Part shown: positions 1 through 9,323 of the stretch, one piece after another
Layout: each line of letters opens with the position of its first letter
Position numbering within the stretch: the first letter of the stretch is position 1
Notes under the pieces: model-generated
The model's database searches: none
The model's input: the letters and a program-made list of their open reading frames with translations, nothing else
Told to the model about the DNA's origin: nothing
Translations under genes and position numbers: made by a program
Assembly (NCBI RefSeq): GCF_021117425.1
Contig: NZ_CP088298.1
Location: 3,038,001 to 3,102,000, forward strand
Source of the DNA: Brevibacterium zhoupengii
GTDB taxonomy: Bacteria; Actinomycetota; Actinomycetes; Actinomycetales; Brevibacteriaceae
DNA: 64,000 bases
Direction of reading: 5' to 3'

Positions 1-854
1 GTGACATAACCCAGGTGCGGAGTCAGCACGGTCCGCGGAGTGCTGCGCAGAGCATGATCATGTGGCAACGGCTCAAGGTCATACACGTCAATCCCCGCGC
101 CGCGAATGCGACCTTCTGCCAATGCGTCCTGCAGTGCTTCCATGTCGACGAGGCCCGCCCGAGAGGTGTTGATGAAGATGCTGTTCGGCTTCATCAGTGA
201 CAGTTCCTTCGCAGCGACAAGCAGGCGGCTGCGTTCGCTGAGCTTATAGTGCACGGTCACGACGTCAGAGGTTGAGAAGAGTTCCTCTTTGCTCACTGCG
301 TGCGCCCCGACATCGGCTGCCCGCTCCTCGTCGAGGTTCTGACTCCAGGCCACGACGTCCATGCCGAAGGCGGCCCCGACCCGGGCGACCTGGGTGCCGA
401 GTCTGCCGAGTCCGATGATCCCGAGTCGGTGCCCGAAGAGGTCACCGCCGACGGTGGACTGCCAGCCGCCGGAGTGCATCGCGGCGTCTTCGGTGGGGAT
501 GCTGCGCAGCACCGAGAGAATGAGTCCCCAGGTCAGCTCCGGGGTCGCCGAGGTGGTGGATTCGGTCCCGCAGACCGTGATCCCCTGGGCTCGTGCCGCA
601 TCCAGATCGATTGATGCGTTGACTCGTCCCGTGGTCACGAGGAGTTTGAGATCGCGCAACTGGGCCAGTCGCTCGGCAGAGAAGAGGGTGCGTTCACGCA
701 TGGCAACGACAACCTCGGCGCCGGCCACCGTCTGCACCAGATCCTCGGTGTCGCGGATCGGACGGGAGACGAATTCGACCTCGGCCCCAAGCTCCTGCCA
801 GTTGGCAAAGTCTGCCGCCACATTCTGGTAGTCATCGAGCACAACAATGTGCAT
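1..854 (-). CDS. D-2-hydroxyacid dehydrogenase, 3' end cut by window edge
   Basis: The open minus-strand frame begins MHIVVLDDYQ at ATG 854-852 and runs off the left edge, so about 284 residues are visible. It is a NAD(P)-dependent D-isomer-specific 2-hydroxyacid dehydrogenase: a Rossmann GLGRLG motif follows IIG near residue 140, the substrate/catalytic Arg context INTSRAGLVD is present, and the conserved LTPHLG with the catalytic His is near the edge. A GGAGGGAC-like Shine-Dalgarno lies just upstream of ATG. The substrate is unknown; phosphoglycerate or a glyoxylate-type acid are possible. A second family member lies at 2827-3780. Confidence 0.88.
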   Translation of the reverse strand, partial: MHIVVLDDYQNVAADFANWQELGAEVEFVSRPIRDTEDLVQTVAGAEVVVAMRERTLFSAERLAQLRDLKLLVTTGRVNASIDLDAARAQGITVCGTESTTSATPELTWGLILSVLRSIPTEDAAMHSGGWQSTVGGDLFGHRLGIIGLGRLGTQVARVGAAFGMDVVAWSQNLDEERAADVGAHAVSKEELFSTSDVVTVHYKLSERSRLLVAAKELSLMKPNSIFINTSRAGLVDMEALQDALAEGRIRGAGIDVYDLEPLPHDHALRSTPRTVLTPHLGYV

Positions 855-897
855 GTCTGTCCCTCCTCGGATGTCGCGGGGTATCAGTGAGATATCG

Positions 898-935
898 GCC
901 GAGGCGGTGCGAACATTCGTCCGCACCGCCTCGGC
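898..935 (-). terminator. strong hairpin downstream of ilvD
   Basis: A perfect 14-bp stem (GCCGAGGCGGTGCG and its complement) closes a 10-nt loop between ilvD and the next minus-strand gene. There is no clear T tract, so it may be an actinobacterial tail-less terminator. It is the second hairpin after ilvD. Confidence 0.6.
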
Positions 936-967
936 GATGGATCGCTCCCCCACACAGCGGTGGGAGG

Positions 968-994
968 CCAGCCGATGATCAGCTCATCGGCTGG
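968..994 (-). terminator. ilvD: hairpin immediately after ilvD stop
   Basis: An 11-bp perfect stem CCAGCCGATGA / TCATCGGCTGG with a 5-nt loop begins 7 nt after the ilvD stop codon. It is a likely intrinsic terminator or 3'-end stabiliser. Confidence 0.6.
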
Positions 995-1001
995 AAGCTG
1001 C

Positions 1002-2714
<1,713 letters not shown>

Positions 2715-2720
2715 GCAGGC

Positions 2721-2726
2721 ACTCTA
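2721..2726 (-). promoter_or_regulatory. -10 box for leaderless ilvD
   Basis: TAGAGT on the minus strand ends 6 nt before the ilvD ATG, the spacing expected when transcription starts at or next to the start codon. No convincing -35 was identified. Confidence 0.4.
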
Positions 2727-2787
2727 CGCCGGAGCCCATCATGTATAGGCCAAGTTCTCGCATGTTGGAACTTGTTTTGGGCGGTCG

Positions 2788-2815
2788 CTCGAGAACTGGC
2801 TGGCAGTTCCTCGAG
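2788..2815 (-). terminator. bulged hairpin between hydroxyacid dehydrogenase and ilvD
   Basis: CTCGAGAACTG pairs with CAGTTCCTCGAG (one bulged C) around a GCTGG loop, 12 nt after the stop of the 2827-3780 gene. The same stretch contains two CTCGAGAAC copies 22 nt apart, the second running into the stop codon, so it may also be a short stop-anchored repeat like those listed elsewhere. Confidence 0.5.
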
Positions 2816-2826
2816 AACCGCTGCGA

Positions 2827-3780
2827 TCACTCCGCCGCGACGAGGTTGAGCGGCTGCTCGCCGTCGTTGAGCCGGCGCACCTGCTCGGCCAGGATCTGCA
2901 CCACCCGTGGCTCGAACGCCGAGGTGTCCCCGCCCTCGTGGGGTGTGATGAGAGTGTTCGGCGTCCCCCACAGCGGATGGTTCTCCGGCAGCGGCTCGGG
3001 GTCCATGACGTCAAGCGCGGCATGGAGACGGCCGGTGCTCAGCTCGGCCACGAGGGCATCGGTGTCAACGACCTTGCCTCGAGCAACGTTGACGATGAGA
3101 GCGTTGTCGGGCAACAGGGCCAAAAAGTCCTTGTCGACAAGCTTGTTCGTCGACTCGGTCAGAGGCGTGATGAGGACGACGACCTCGGTGTGGGGCAGCA
3201 GCTTCGGCAGCTCATCGACACTGTGGATCTTCCCGCGATCATCTTCACGAGCGGTTGTCGCCACCCGCGTGAGGTCGACCTCGAAGGGAGCGAACCGATC
3301 GGCGATCGCCGAGCCGATCTCGCCGGCGCCGATGATCATGACGCGGCGATCCTGCAGGGAGCGGTTGCGTTTGTGGTTCCAGATCCTCGCGCTCTGCGCA
3401 CGAACGGCATCATCGATGCCGCGCAGGCTGGCCAAGGTCAGAGTCAGGGCGAGTTCGGCCGTTCCGCCGGTGTGCACGCCCGAGGCGGTCGCCACCTTGA
3501 TGCCGCGCTCTGGCAGGTGAGCGACTGGGTCGTACCCGGTGGTCTGGGTGATGACCAGGCCCAGGTTCGGCAGCTCGTCGAGCAGTTCGATGGTCGGTCC
3601 CGAATCGAGGTACGGGAGCACGACGACATCGACGTCGTCTCGGCTCAGCTTCGCCGACTTCTCGGCGTCCGAGTAGACGACCAGGTCGACGTTGGCACGT
3701 TGGTGCGCCGGAATCCGGGCGATGACGCGGTTGCGGAGTTCAGAATCTGGGAAGGCAATGGTCTTGATCGACATGGACAC
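2827..3780 (-). CDS. D-2-hydroxyacid dehydrogenase family protein
   Basis: 317 residues. The Rossmann motif GAGEIGSAIADRF lies near residue 150. The substrate-binding NVARGKVVDTDAL and the catalytic-His context WGTPNTLITPHEGGDTS place it in the D-isomer 2-hydroxyacid dehydrogenase family; the usual PH(I/V/L)G is here PHEGG. It begins GTG at 3780 or, more likely, ATG at 3774: a GACAAT box lies 6 nt before the ATG and no Shine-Dalgarno is visible. It is cytosolic and the substrate is unknown. It sits between ilvD and the flavoenzyme/MarR operon, separated from both by non-coding sequence. Confidence 0.85.
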   Translation of the reverse strand: MSMSIKTIAFPDSELRNRVIARIPAHQRANVDLVVYSDAEKSAKLSRDDVDVVVLPYLDSGPTIELLDELPNLGLVITQTTGYDPVAHLPERGIKVATASGVHTGGTAELALTLTLASLRGIDDAVRAQSARIWNHKRNRSLQDRRVMIIGAGEIGSAIADRFAPFEVDLTRVATTAREDDRGKIHSVDELPKLLPHTEVVVLITPLTESTNKLVDKDFLALLPDNALIVNVARGKVVDTDALVAELSTGRLHAALDVMDPEPLPENHPLWGTPNTLITPHEGGDTSAFEPRVVQILAEQVRRLNDGEQPLNLVAAE

Positions 3781-3796
3781 ATTGTCCCACGAACAG

Positions 3797-3874
3797 GCTC
3801 ACTCGGGCAGGGGTGATCAGACGGTCCTGTTCGAGCTGGCCCTCAGACAGTCCTATTCGGGCAGAGCCTGACCG
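3797..3874. repeat. three degenerate ~26-nt units at the MarR gene 3' end
   Basis: About three head-to-tail units of 26 nt run from the last codons of the MarR gene into the intergenic region. On the minus strand the shared core is TGCCCGAATAG (the real stop), GCTCGAACAG, then TGCCCGAGTGA. Two units also share GTCTGA. Adjacent units match at roughly 19 of 26 positions. Confidence 0.65.
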
Positions 3875-4323
3875 ATACGCGCGAACACTCGCTCGATGAC
3901 TTCGAGTTCGTCATCGTCGACGTGGGAGAGGAAGACCTCGTCGATGTTCTCCCGGTGCTGACGCCCCGCGTTGAGGAAGGCCTGAGCACCAGCCTCGGTG
4001 AGCCCGACGTTATGCGCTCGTTTGTCGTCTGCGCATTCCGTCTTCGTCACCAGGCCCGCGTCTTCCAACACCTTGATCCGGTAGTTGAGCCGTGAGGGTG
4101 AGAACACCAGCTTTTTGGCCAGCACGCTCATCGTCAGCAGGTGCGACGGTTCTTCCCATAGCAGCAGCAGCGTGTTGTAGTCACTGACGGTGAGACCGGC
4201 GCGGTCCTTGAGATTGCCCTCGAGGTTCTGCCGGATGCGCTGCGAGGTCTCGAAGTACAGTCGCCACGACCTCTGCGCGAGCGCGTCACGATTCCGGCCG
4301 AGTTTGATCTCGACCATCGTCAA
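3853..4323 (-). CDS. MarR family transcriptional regulator
   Basis: 156 residues with the winged-helix layout of MarR repressors. N-terminal dimerisation helices are followed by recognition-helix text MSVLAKKLVFSPSRLNYRIK and the wing region ECADDKRAHNVGLTEAG near residues 95-112, the conserved D-x-R being the family mark. It overlaps the upstream FMN reductase gene by 4 nt (ATGA), so the three-gene operon 6208-3853 carries its own regulator. The likely operator is the palindrome at 6256-6271; ligand unknown. Confidence 0.9.
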   Translation of the reverse strand: MTMVEIKLGRNRDALAQRSWRLYFETSQRIRQNLEGNLKDRAGLTVSDYNTLLLLWEEPSHLLTMSVLAKKLVFSPSRLNYRIKVLEDAGLVTKTECADDKRAHNVGLTEAGAQAFLNAGRQHRENIDEVFLSHVDDDELEVIERVFARIGQALPE

Positions 4324-5030
4324 CCCTCGAGAAGTTGGGCGAAGGGGGTGATGAGCTCGGGATTGAACTCATCGTCGATGCTCGGGTTCCGCTGCGCGCC
4401 GCGCCGACCGAACTCGCCGGTCGTCGTGGTCGCGGTGCCGCCGCCGGCGGTCTCACCGGCAGTGCCTGCGTTCGAACCGGTGCCGACACCGTGCAGGCTC
4501 GCCGCCAATCCGATCAGCTCCTCGCTGGCCTGAGCGATCCGAGCGTTGAGACTGCGGCCGCCCTCGATGCTGCCCCAGTCATCGGTGGCGGCGAAGACCG
4601 TCGTCGGTACGACGATGCCCTTGAGGTAGGACAGCATCGGACGCAGCACAGTCTCCCCCGCCAGCGAGTGCCGAGGCGTCCCACCGGTCGAGCCGATGAG
4701 CACAGGCTTGTTCGCCAGCGCCTTTTCGTCGATGAGCTGCCAGAACAAGGTGTGCAGGCCCACCGGAGCGACCTTGTACACGGGTGCCACGGTGACGATC
4801 ACGTCTGCCGCGGCGACCTGCGCGAAGGCCGCCTCGAGGCTGTCCGAACGGAATCCGGTCAGGGCCATGTCGGTGAGGTCCGAGCTCAGGTTCCGCACGT
4901 TGATGTGCTCGGTCTCCGCGCTCAGGTCCACAGCATCCGTCGCCGAGGTGGCGGCTGCGATGATCTTGTTCGAGAGTTTCAGTGTGGTTGAGTCCTCGCT
5001 CAGCGAGGTCGTGATGCTGAGAATTCGCAT
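4320..5030 (-). CDS. NADPH-dependent FMN reductase, CE1759 type
   Basis: 236-residue flavodoxin-like reductase. It starts MRILSITTSLSEDSTT, with the phosphate-binding loop between strand 1 and helix 1, then VTVAPVYKVAPVGLHTLFW and GSTGGTPRHSL typical of NAD(P)H:FMN reductases. Its start overlaps the stop of the luciferase-like gene by one base (TGATG), and its end overlaps MarR by 4 nt, so all three are translationally coupled. It presumably supplies reduced FMN to the monooxygenase next door. The C-terminal ~50 residues are Gly/Thr rich and probably disordered. Confidence 0.88.
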   Translation of the reverse strand: MRILSITTSLSEDSTTLKLSNKIIAAATSATDAVDLSAETEHINVRNLSSDLTDMALTGFRSDSLEAAFAQVAAADVIVTVAPVYKVAPVGLHTLFWQLIDEKALANKPVLIGSTGGTPRHSLAGETVLRPMLSYLKGIVVPTTVFAATDDWGSIEGGRSLNARIAQASEELIGLAASLHGVGTGSNAGTAGETAGGGTATTTTGEFGRRGAQRNPSIDDEFNPELITPFAQLLEG

Positions 5031-6208
5031 CAGCGATCAGCTCCTTGGGTCTCGTTCTGCTCCGCTGCCCTGGCCTGACGATCGGCGTAGGCACGTGATC
5101 CGGGACCACCGCCGGGGATGGGATCGCGGCCCTCACGGTGACGGATGACGAGCGATTCGTGGGTCGGGGCATCGGGGACATCGGCTGGACGGTCCTTCGC
5201 GAATTCCTTCCGCAGAACTGGAACGACTTCCTCGCCGAGGAGGTCGAGCTGTTCCAGCACAGTCTTCTGGGGCAGGCCCGCGTGGTCGATGAGGAACAGC
5301 TGACGCTGGTAGTCGCCGGCCCATTCGCGGAAGCTCAAGGTGCGTTCGATGACCTGCTGGGGCGATCCGACCGTCAGCGGGGTCTGCGTCGAGAAGTCCT
5401 CGAGGCTGGGGCCATGGCCGTAGACCGGTGCGTTGTCGAAGTACGGACGGAACTCCTTGACGGCGTCCTGCGAGTTCTTGCGCATGAACACCTGACCGCC
5501 GAGTCCGACGATCGCCTGGTGTGCAGCTCCGTGGCCGTAGTACTCGTAGCGCTGGCGGTAGAGCTGAACCATGCGGGCAGTGTGCGACACCGGCCAGAAG
5601 ATGTTGTTGTGGAAGTATCCGTCACCGTAGTATGCGGCCTGTTCGGCGATTTCGGGGCTGCGGATCGATCCGTGCCACACGAAGGGCGGGACATCGTCCA
5701 GAGGTGTCGGTGTGACGGTGAACCCGTTGAGAGGCGTCCGGAACTTGCCCTCCCAGTCGAGGTTCTTCTCGCGCCACAGGCGGTAGAGCAGGTTGTAGTT
5801 CTCGACCGCCAGCGGGATACCCGAACGGATGTCCTTGCCGAACCAGGGGTAGACGGGTCCGGTGTTGCCGCGTCCCATGACCAGGCTGATGCGTCCGTCG
5901 GAGAGGTGCTGAGCATAGGCATAGTCCTCAGCGATGCGCACCGGGTCGGTCGTCGTGATCAGTGTGGTGGCCGTCGACAGATGCAGCTTCTCAGTCTGGG
6001 CCGCGATGTTCGCGAGCAGGACCGGCGGGTTCGCGGGTGCGACGAACGGCGGGTTGTGGTGCTGACCGGTGGCGAAGACGTCGAGGCCGACCTCTTCGGC
6101 CTTCTTGGCGATCTCGACCGTGTTCTTGATCCGCTGATTCTCAGACACCGTGGTACCGTCGGTGGGATCGCTGGTGACGTCTCCGATGGTGAAGATTCCG
6201 AGTTCCAT
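5030..6208 (-). CDS. LLM-class flavin-dependent monooxygenase, CE1758 type
   Basis: 392-residue bacterial luciferase-like TIM barrel. It starts MELGIFTIGDVTSDPTDGTT, and continues with FATGQHHNPPFVAP, LSTATTLITTTDPVRIAEDYA and SLVMGRGNTGPVYPWFG, all standard landmarks of the family. It needs reduced FMN and oxygen; the adjacent reductase should provide the former. Substrate unknown. AAGGAGCAGAC immediately before ATG is a strong ribosome site. It is the first gene of a three-gene operon whose promoter region carries a MarR-type palindrome. Confidence 0.92.
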   Translation of the reverse strand: MELGIFTIGDVTSDPTDGTTVSENQRIKNTVEIAKKAEEVGLDVFATGQHHNPPFVAPANPPVLLANIAAQTEKLHLSTATTLITTTDPVRIAEDYAYAQHLSDGRISLVMGRGNTGPVYPWFGKDIRSGIPLAVENYNLLYRLWREKNLDWEGKFRTPLNGFTVTPTPLDDVPPFVWHGSIRSPEIAEQAAYYGDGYFHNNIFWPVSHTARMVQLYRQRYEYYGHGAAHQAIVGLGGQVFMRKNSQDAVKEFRPYFDNAPVYGHGPSLEDFSTQTPLTVGSPQQVIERTLSFREWAGDYQRQLFLIDHAGLPQKTVLEQLDLLGEEVVPVLRKEFAKDRPADVPDAPTHESLVIRHREGRDPIPGGGPGSRAYADRQARAAEQNETQGADR

Positions 6209-6255
6209 GTCTGCTCCTTCTGCTCGCTGTTCGCGAACTCTCCTTGAACTGAATA

Positions 6256-6271
6256 ACTTCAGTTTTGAAGT
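6256..6271. promoter_or_regulatory. MarR-type operator ahead of the luciferase-like operon
   Basis: ACTTCA-GTTT-TGAAGT, 6-bp inverted arms with a 4-nt spacer, sits in an A/T-rich island about 50 nt upstream of the monooxygenase start. Spacing and symmetry fit a MarR dimer site, and the operon encodes a MarR protein. Binding is inferred. Confidence 0.6.
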
Positions 6272-6398
6272 AACTAGTTGAAAGTTTAACAGACTTGGAT
6301 TGAGAAGTATTCCCGAGCTCTGTCACGCAACGATCTGAGCTGAGTCACACGGCACCTGGGCTGTGTCATCTGGCTCTCGGAGGGTCCGGGACACAGCA

Positions 6399-6456
6399 GA
6401 CGCCGGGCCCTTTGAGTCGAATCCTTTGCGGAAATCGGCTGGGAGGGCCCGGCGTC
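6399..6456 (-). terminator. long inverted repeat after serine acetyltransferase gene
   Basis: A perfect 13-bp inverted repeat (GACGCCGGGCCCT and complement) is separated by 32 nt, about 38 nt downstream of the 6494-7174 gene and before the next operon. The large loop makes it a weaker terminator candidate. The rest of 6272-6398 shows only short G/T-rich runs and no gene. Confidence 0.45.
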
Positions 6457-6493
6457 GACGGTGCTGCGGTGCAGTAGGCGAGTGAGTTCTTGC

Positions 6494-7174
6494 TCAGATC
6501 CAGATGGCGGGATCGATCAGCTCGAAGTCGGCGTAGGCCGAACGTGAGTCACCAGCATCGGACCCGACCGCCTCGGGAGTGGTGCGATTCTTGTAGGGCC
6601 TGACCTTGGCAGGGATTCCCACTGCACTCGAATCGGCGGCGACGTCTTTGACGACGACCGCGTTGGCACCCACCGAGGAGTTGTCGCCGACGACGACTGG
6701 GCCGAGGATCTTCGCACCGGCACCGACGAGGACATGGTTGCCGATGGTCGGGTGACGCTTCGTCTGCTCCATCGATGTGCCGCCGAGGGTGACCTGATGG
6801 TAGAGCATCACGTCATCGCCGATCTCCGAGGTCTCGCCGATGACGACCCCGTTGGCGTGGTCAATGAAGAAGCGTCGTCCGATCTGAGCGCCAGGATGAA
6901 TCTCAACACCGGTCAGCGTCCTCACCGCCTGTGACATCAGCCTGGCCGGCACCTTGGTGGCATCGCTCTGCCACAGTCGGTGCAGGCCGCGGTGGGCCCA
7001 GATCGCGTGCATGCCCGGGTACGAGACCAGCGAAACGAAATCGTTGGTGGCCGCAGGGTCACGCCTGCGCACGGTATCGAGGTCTTCGCGCAGTGTCGCG
7101 CGCACCTCGGGTCGACTCAGCCCATAGGCTGCCGCGCCGATCGCCGCCGCCGCCACGGTCCACAGTGCCTTCAT
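6494..7174 (-). CDS. cysE: serine O-acetyltransferase (EpsC/CysE type)
   Basis: 226 residues. It transfers acetyl from acetyl-CoA to L-serine, giving O-acetylserine for cysteine synthesis. An N-terminal helical part is followed by left-handed hexapeptide repeats from about residue 95: the catalytic-His context [14 protein letters not shown], then [12 protein letters not shown] and [29 protein letters not shown]. The C-terminal ~45 residues after the repeats are longer than in short EpsC forms and end in an acidic, aromatic tail ([11 protein letters not shown]), the region where CysE proteins bind cysteine synthase. It lies directly downstream of cysK on the same strand. Confidence 0.93.
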   Translation of the reverse strand: MKALWTVAAAAIGAAAYGLSRPEVRATLREDLDTVRRRDPAATNDFVSLVSYPGMHAIWAHRGLHRLWQSDATKVPARLMSQAVRTLTGVEIHPGAQIGRRFFIDHANGVVIGETSEIGDDVMLYHQVTLGGTSMEQTKRHPTIGNHVLVGAGAKILGPVVVGDNSSVGANAVVVKDVAADSSAVGIPAKVRPYKNRTTPEAVGSDAGDSRSAYADFELIDPAIWI

Positions 7175-7216
7175 CTCAACAGCCCTTCTTACTCGTGATC
7201 GTCAATCCTCAATGCC

Positions 7217-7250
7217 GCGAGGGCGCCAAACATGTGTTTGACGCCCTCGC
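7217..7250 (-). terminator. terminator between cysK and cysE
   Basis: GCGAGGGCG pairs with CGCCCTCGC, and inside it CAAACA pairs with TGTTTG across one mismatch, giving a long near-perfect hairpin between the cysK stop and the cysE start. It implies cysE has its own promoter or is read by partial read-through. Confidence 0.7.
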
Positions 7251-7277
7251 CGCAGAACCGGCATCTGCCTGCGGCGA

Positions 7278-7315
7278 TGCTCAGTCGAACCTGCTCTGCT
7301 CAGTCCATGTACTCG
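7278..7315. repeat. two 19-nt units spanning the cysK stop codon
   Basis: TGCTCAGTC (minus strand GACTGAGCA, containing the stop) occurs at 7278 and again at 7297, where it is the real cysK stop. The period is 19 nt. Confidence 0.5.
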
Positions 7316-8226
7316 GCGAACAGCGGTGTGGTCAGGTAGCGCTCACCGAAGTCGGGCAGGATGACGACGATGCGCTTGCCTGCGTTTTCCGGGCGAGCAC
7401 CCAGCTCTTCGGCCGCCACGAGTGCAGCACCCGAGGAGATTCCGACGAGCAGTCCCTCTTCCTTGGCAACCTCGCGGGCGCGGGAGAAGGCATCATCGTT
7501 TTCGATGGTGACGACTTCGTCGTAGATCTTGGTATCGAGTACGCCGGGGACGAAGTTGGCGCCCAGGCCCTGGATCATGTGAGGGCCGGCAGCTCCGCCG
7601 GAGAGCAGTGCCGAGGCAGCGGGCTCAACGGCAACGATCTTGACGTCGGGGTTGGCCTCGCGCAGGGCGGCTCCGGCACCGGTGATGGTTCCGCCGGTTC
7701 CGATGCCCGAGACGAAGATGTCGACCTTGCCGTCGGTGTCGGCGAGGATCTCGGGACCCGTGGTCTTGCGGTGGATGTCAGCGTTGGCCTGGTTTTCGAA
7801 CTGGCGGACCAGCACTGCACCGTCGGCGGCGATCTCTTCGGCCTTCTCGACAGCGCCCTTCATACCCTGGGCCTTGTCGGTGAGGACGAGCTCGGCGCCG
7901 AATGCGCGCAGCAGTGCACGGCGTTCCTTCGACATGGATTCCGGCATGGTCAGCTGAACCTTGTAGCCACGTGAGGTGCCCACCATCGCCAACGCGATTC
8001 CGGTGTTGCCGGAGGTGGCTTCGACGATCGTTCCGCCCGGCTTGAGGTCGCCAGAGGCTTCGGCGGCATCGATCATTGCGACGCCGATGCGGTCCTTGAC
8101 CGAGTTCGCGGGGTTATAGGATTCGAGCTTCGCAACGATCTCCGCGCCGGAGCGTTCGCTGGCCTTGTTCACACGAATCAGCGGGGTGCGGCCGACCAGT
8201 TCGGAAACATTGTTGAAGATGGTCAA
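7300..8226 (-). CDS. cysK: cysteine synthase A (O-acetylserine sulfhydrylase)
   Basis: 308 residues from TTG 8226. This is a PLP enzyme making cysteine from O-acetylserine and sulfide. The PLP lysine lies in NSVKDRIG near residue 43, the substrate loop is [10 protein letters not shown] near 70, and [10 protein letters not shown] binds the phosphate. The frame is open upstream to 8448, but homology begins at [19 protein letters not shown], and AAAGGA lies 6 nt before the TTG, so TTG is the preferred start; the upstream GTG is an alternative. The leader is structured. Partner of the serine acetyltransferase downstream. Confidence 0.94.
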   Translation of the reverse strand: MTIFNNVSELVGRTPLIRVNKASERSGAEIVAKLESYNPANSVKDRIGVAMIDAAEASGDLKPGGTIVEATSGNTGIALAMVGTSRGYKVQLTMPESMSKERRALLRAFGAELVLTDKAQGMKGAVEKAEEIAADGAVLVRQFENQANADIHRKTTGPEILADTDGKVDIFVSGIGTGGTITGAGAALREANPDVKIVAVEPAASALLSGGAAGPHMIQGLGANFVPGVLDTKIYDEVVTIENDDAFSRAREVAKEEGLLVGISSGAALVAAEELGARPENAGKRIVVILPDFGERYLTTPLFAEYMD

Positions 8227-8270
8227 GACATGTCCTTTCACGCTTATTTGTTCGCCCGGTACTGAGGGCT

Positions 8271-8355
8271 GTGACGAAGACGTCACGCAACCACCAGCCA
8301 AAGGCTTCAGCTGCTGATCTCGTCTCGTGGACCGAGACGGTTCGACACCATCATA
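8271..8355 (-). promoter_or_regulatory. structured cysK leader with putative -10
   Basis: On the minus strand a TATGAT box (8350-8355) precedes two clean hairpins: CGTCTCG-GTCCA-CGAGACG (8321-8339) and GTGACG-TCTT-CGTCAC (8271-8286). The second ends 45 nt before the TTG start. No T tract follows, so antitermination is not obvious. Sulfur-responsive control is a guess based on the gene only. Confidence 0.4.
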
Positions 8356-8698
8356 ACCACCCGCCATCTGCGGATGTTCCCGATATGGTTGCTCAACAAT
8401 CCATGTTCGCTTCCGGCGAAATATGTTGTCATTGCGCGTCATATGCACTTAACTGCCCATTCTGCTTAGCAGCACCAGCCTCTCTCGGTGATCGAACCGC
8501 TGAACAATCGGGCACGAAAGCGCCAATGCAGCTTCCCTCGGCAACATCTCGCAAGAGCCGATAGACGGGTGTGAATCTGAGACGCCGAGGCGGACATGGG
8601 ACAGCCGATCGGTCTGCGAGATCCCGACGGGCTGGTCACGAGGCGGCGCACCTGGATGAGCCTGCTTCCCTGCGACACGATGCTGTAAGGAAAGCCGA
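8356..8698. other. non-coding region between cysK leader and def
   Basis: Beyond the cysK leader and the def promoter box I see no supported gene here. The frame upstream of cysK stays open to 8448, but its predicted peptide has no recognisable domain. The A/T-rich patch at 8385-8460 is compatible with further promoter elements. Confidence 0.4.
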
Positions 8699-8704
8699 TA
8701 CGAT
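8699..8704 (+). promoter_or_regulatory. -10 box for leaderless def
   Basis: TACGAT ends 7 nt before the def ATG. The nearest purine-rich run (AAGGAAAG) is about 20 nt upstream, too far for a ribosome site, so a leaderless transcript is the simplest reading. Confidence 0.45.
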
Positions 8705-8711
8705 TGTCCTC

Positions 8712-9287
8712 ATGGCTATTCATCCCATCGTCATCTACGGCGAGCCCGTGCTGCATCAGCGTGCAGAGAAGATCACCGACTTCGACGAGGAGCTCGCAAC
8801 CCTGATCGCCGATATGCACGAGACTCTCGATGCCAGCAACGGGGTCGGTCTGGCCGCTCCCCAGATCGGCGTGGGCAAACGCATCTTCGTCTTCAACGCG
8901 GAGGACGAAGAGGCGGGAGTTCGTCGACGCGGCACATTTATCAACCCGCTGCTCATCGCCTCGAAGGTGCCCGACACCCGCCCCGATCCTGATGAGGAGA
9001 CGGAAGGCTGCCTCTCCGTACCCAGCTTGGACTTTCCGCTCAAGCGCGCGGACCGCGTCACGGTCAACGGTCTCGATGAGACCGGGCAGTCGGTGTCACT
9101 GACCGCTGAAGGCTGGTTCGCCCGCATCATGCAGCACGAATACGACCACCTGCAGGGCACGCTCTACGTGGATCGACTCGACAAGCGCTGGTCGAAGAAG
9201 TGGAAGAAAGAGCAGTCGGCCAACGGCTACAACGTGCCCGGACGTTCATGGACACCGGGCGTCGACCCTGATCCCTTCGGCCACTGA
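8712..9287 (+). CDS. def: peptide deformylase
   Basis: 191 residues from ATG 8712. It removes the formyl group from N-terminal fMet of nascent proteins in the cytosol and is metal-dependent. All three family motifs are present: GVGLAAPQIG near residue 43, EGCLSVPS near 100 (metal Cys) and QHEYDHLQG near 143 (two metal His and catalytic Glu). The frame is open upstream to 8571, but homology starts at MAIHPIVIYGEPVLHQRA. It converges with the unknown gene at 9324-10418. Confidence 0.96.
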   Translation: MAIHPIVIYGEPVLHQRAEKITDFDEELATLIADMHETLDASNGVGLAAPQIGVGKRIFVFNAEDEEAGVRRRGTFINPLLIASKVPDTRPDPDEETEGCLSVPSLDFPLKRADRVTVNGLDETGQSVSLTAEGWFARIMQHEYDHLQGTLYVDRLDKRWSKKWKKEQSANGYNVPGRSWTPGVDPDPFGH

Positions 9288-9323
9288 GCCGGCACTGATT
9301 CAGACGTAGTGACGCTCGTCGGA

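Noticed and set aside
8271..8355. SAM or other known sulfur riboswitch upstream of cysK
   Set aside because: The hairpins do not show the SAM-I, SAM-II or SAM-IV core as far as can be judged by eye, so only an unspecific structured leader was reported.
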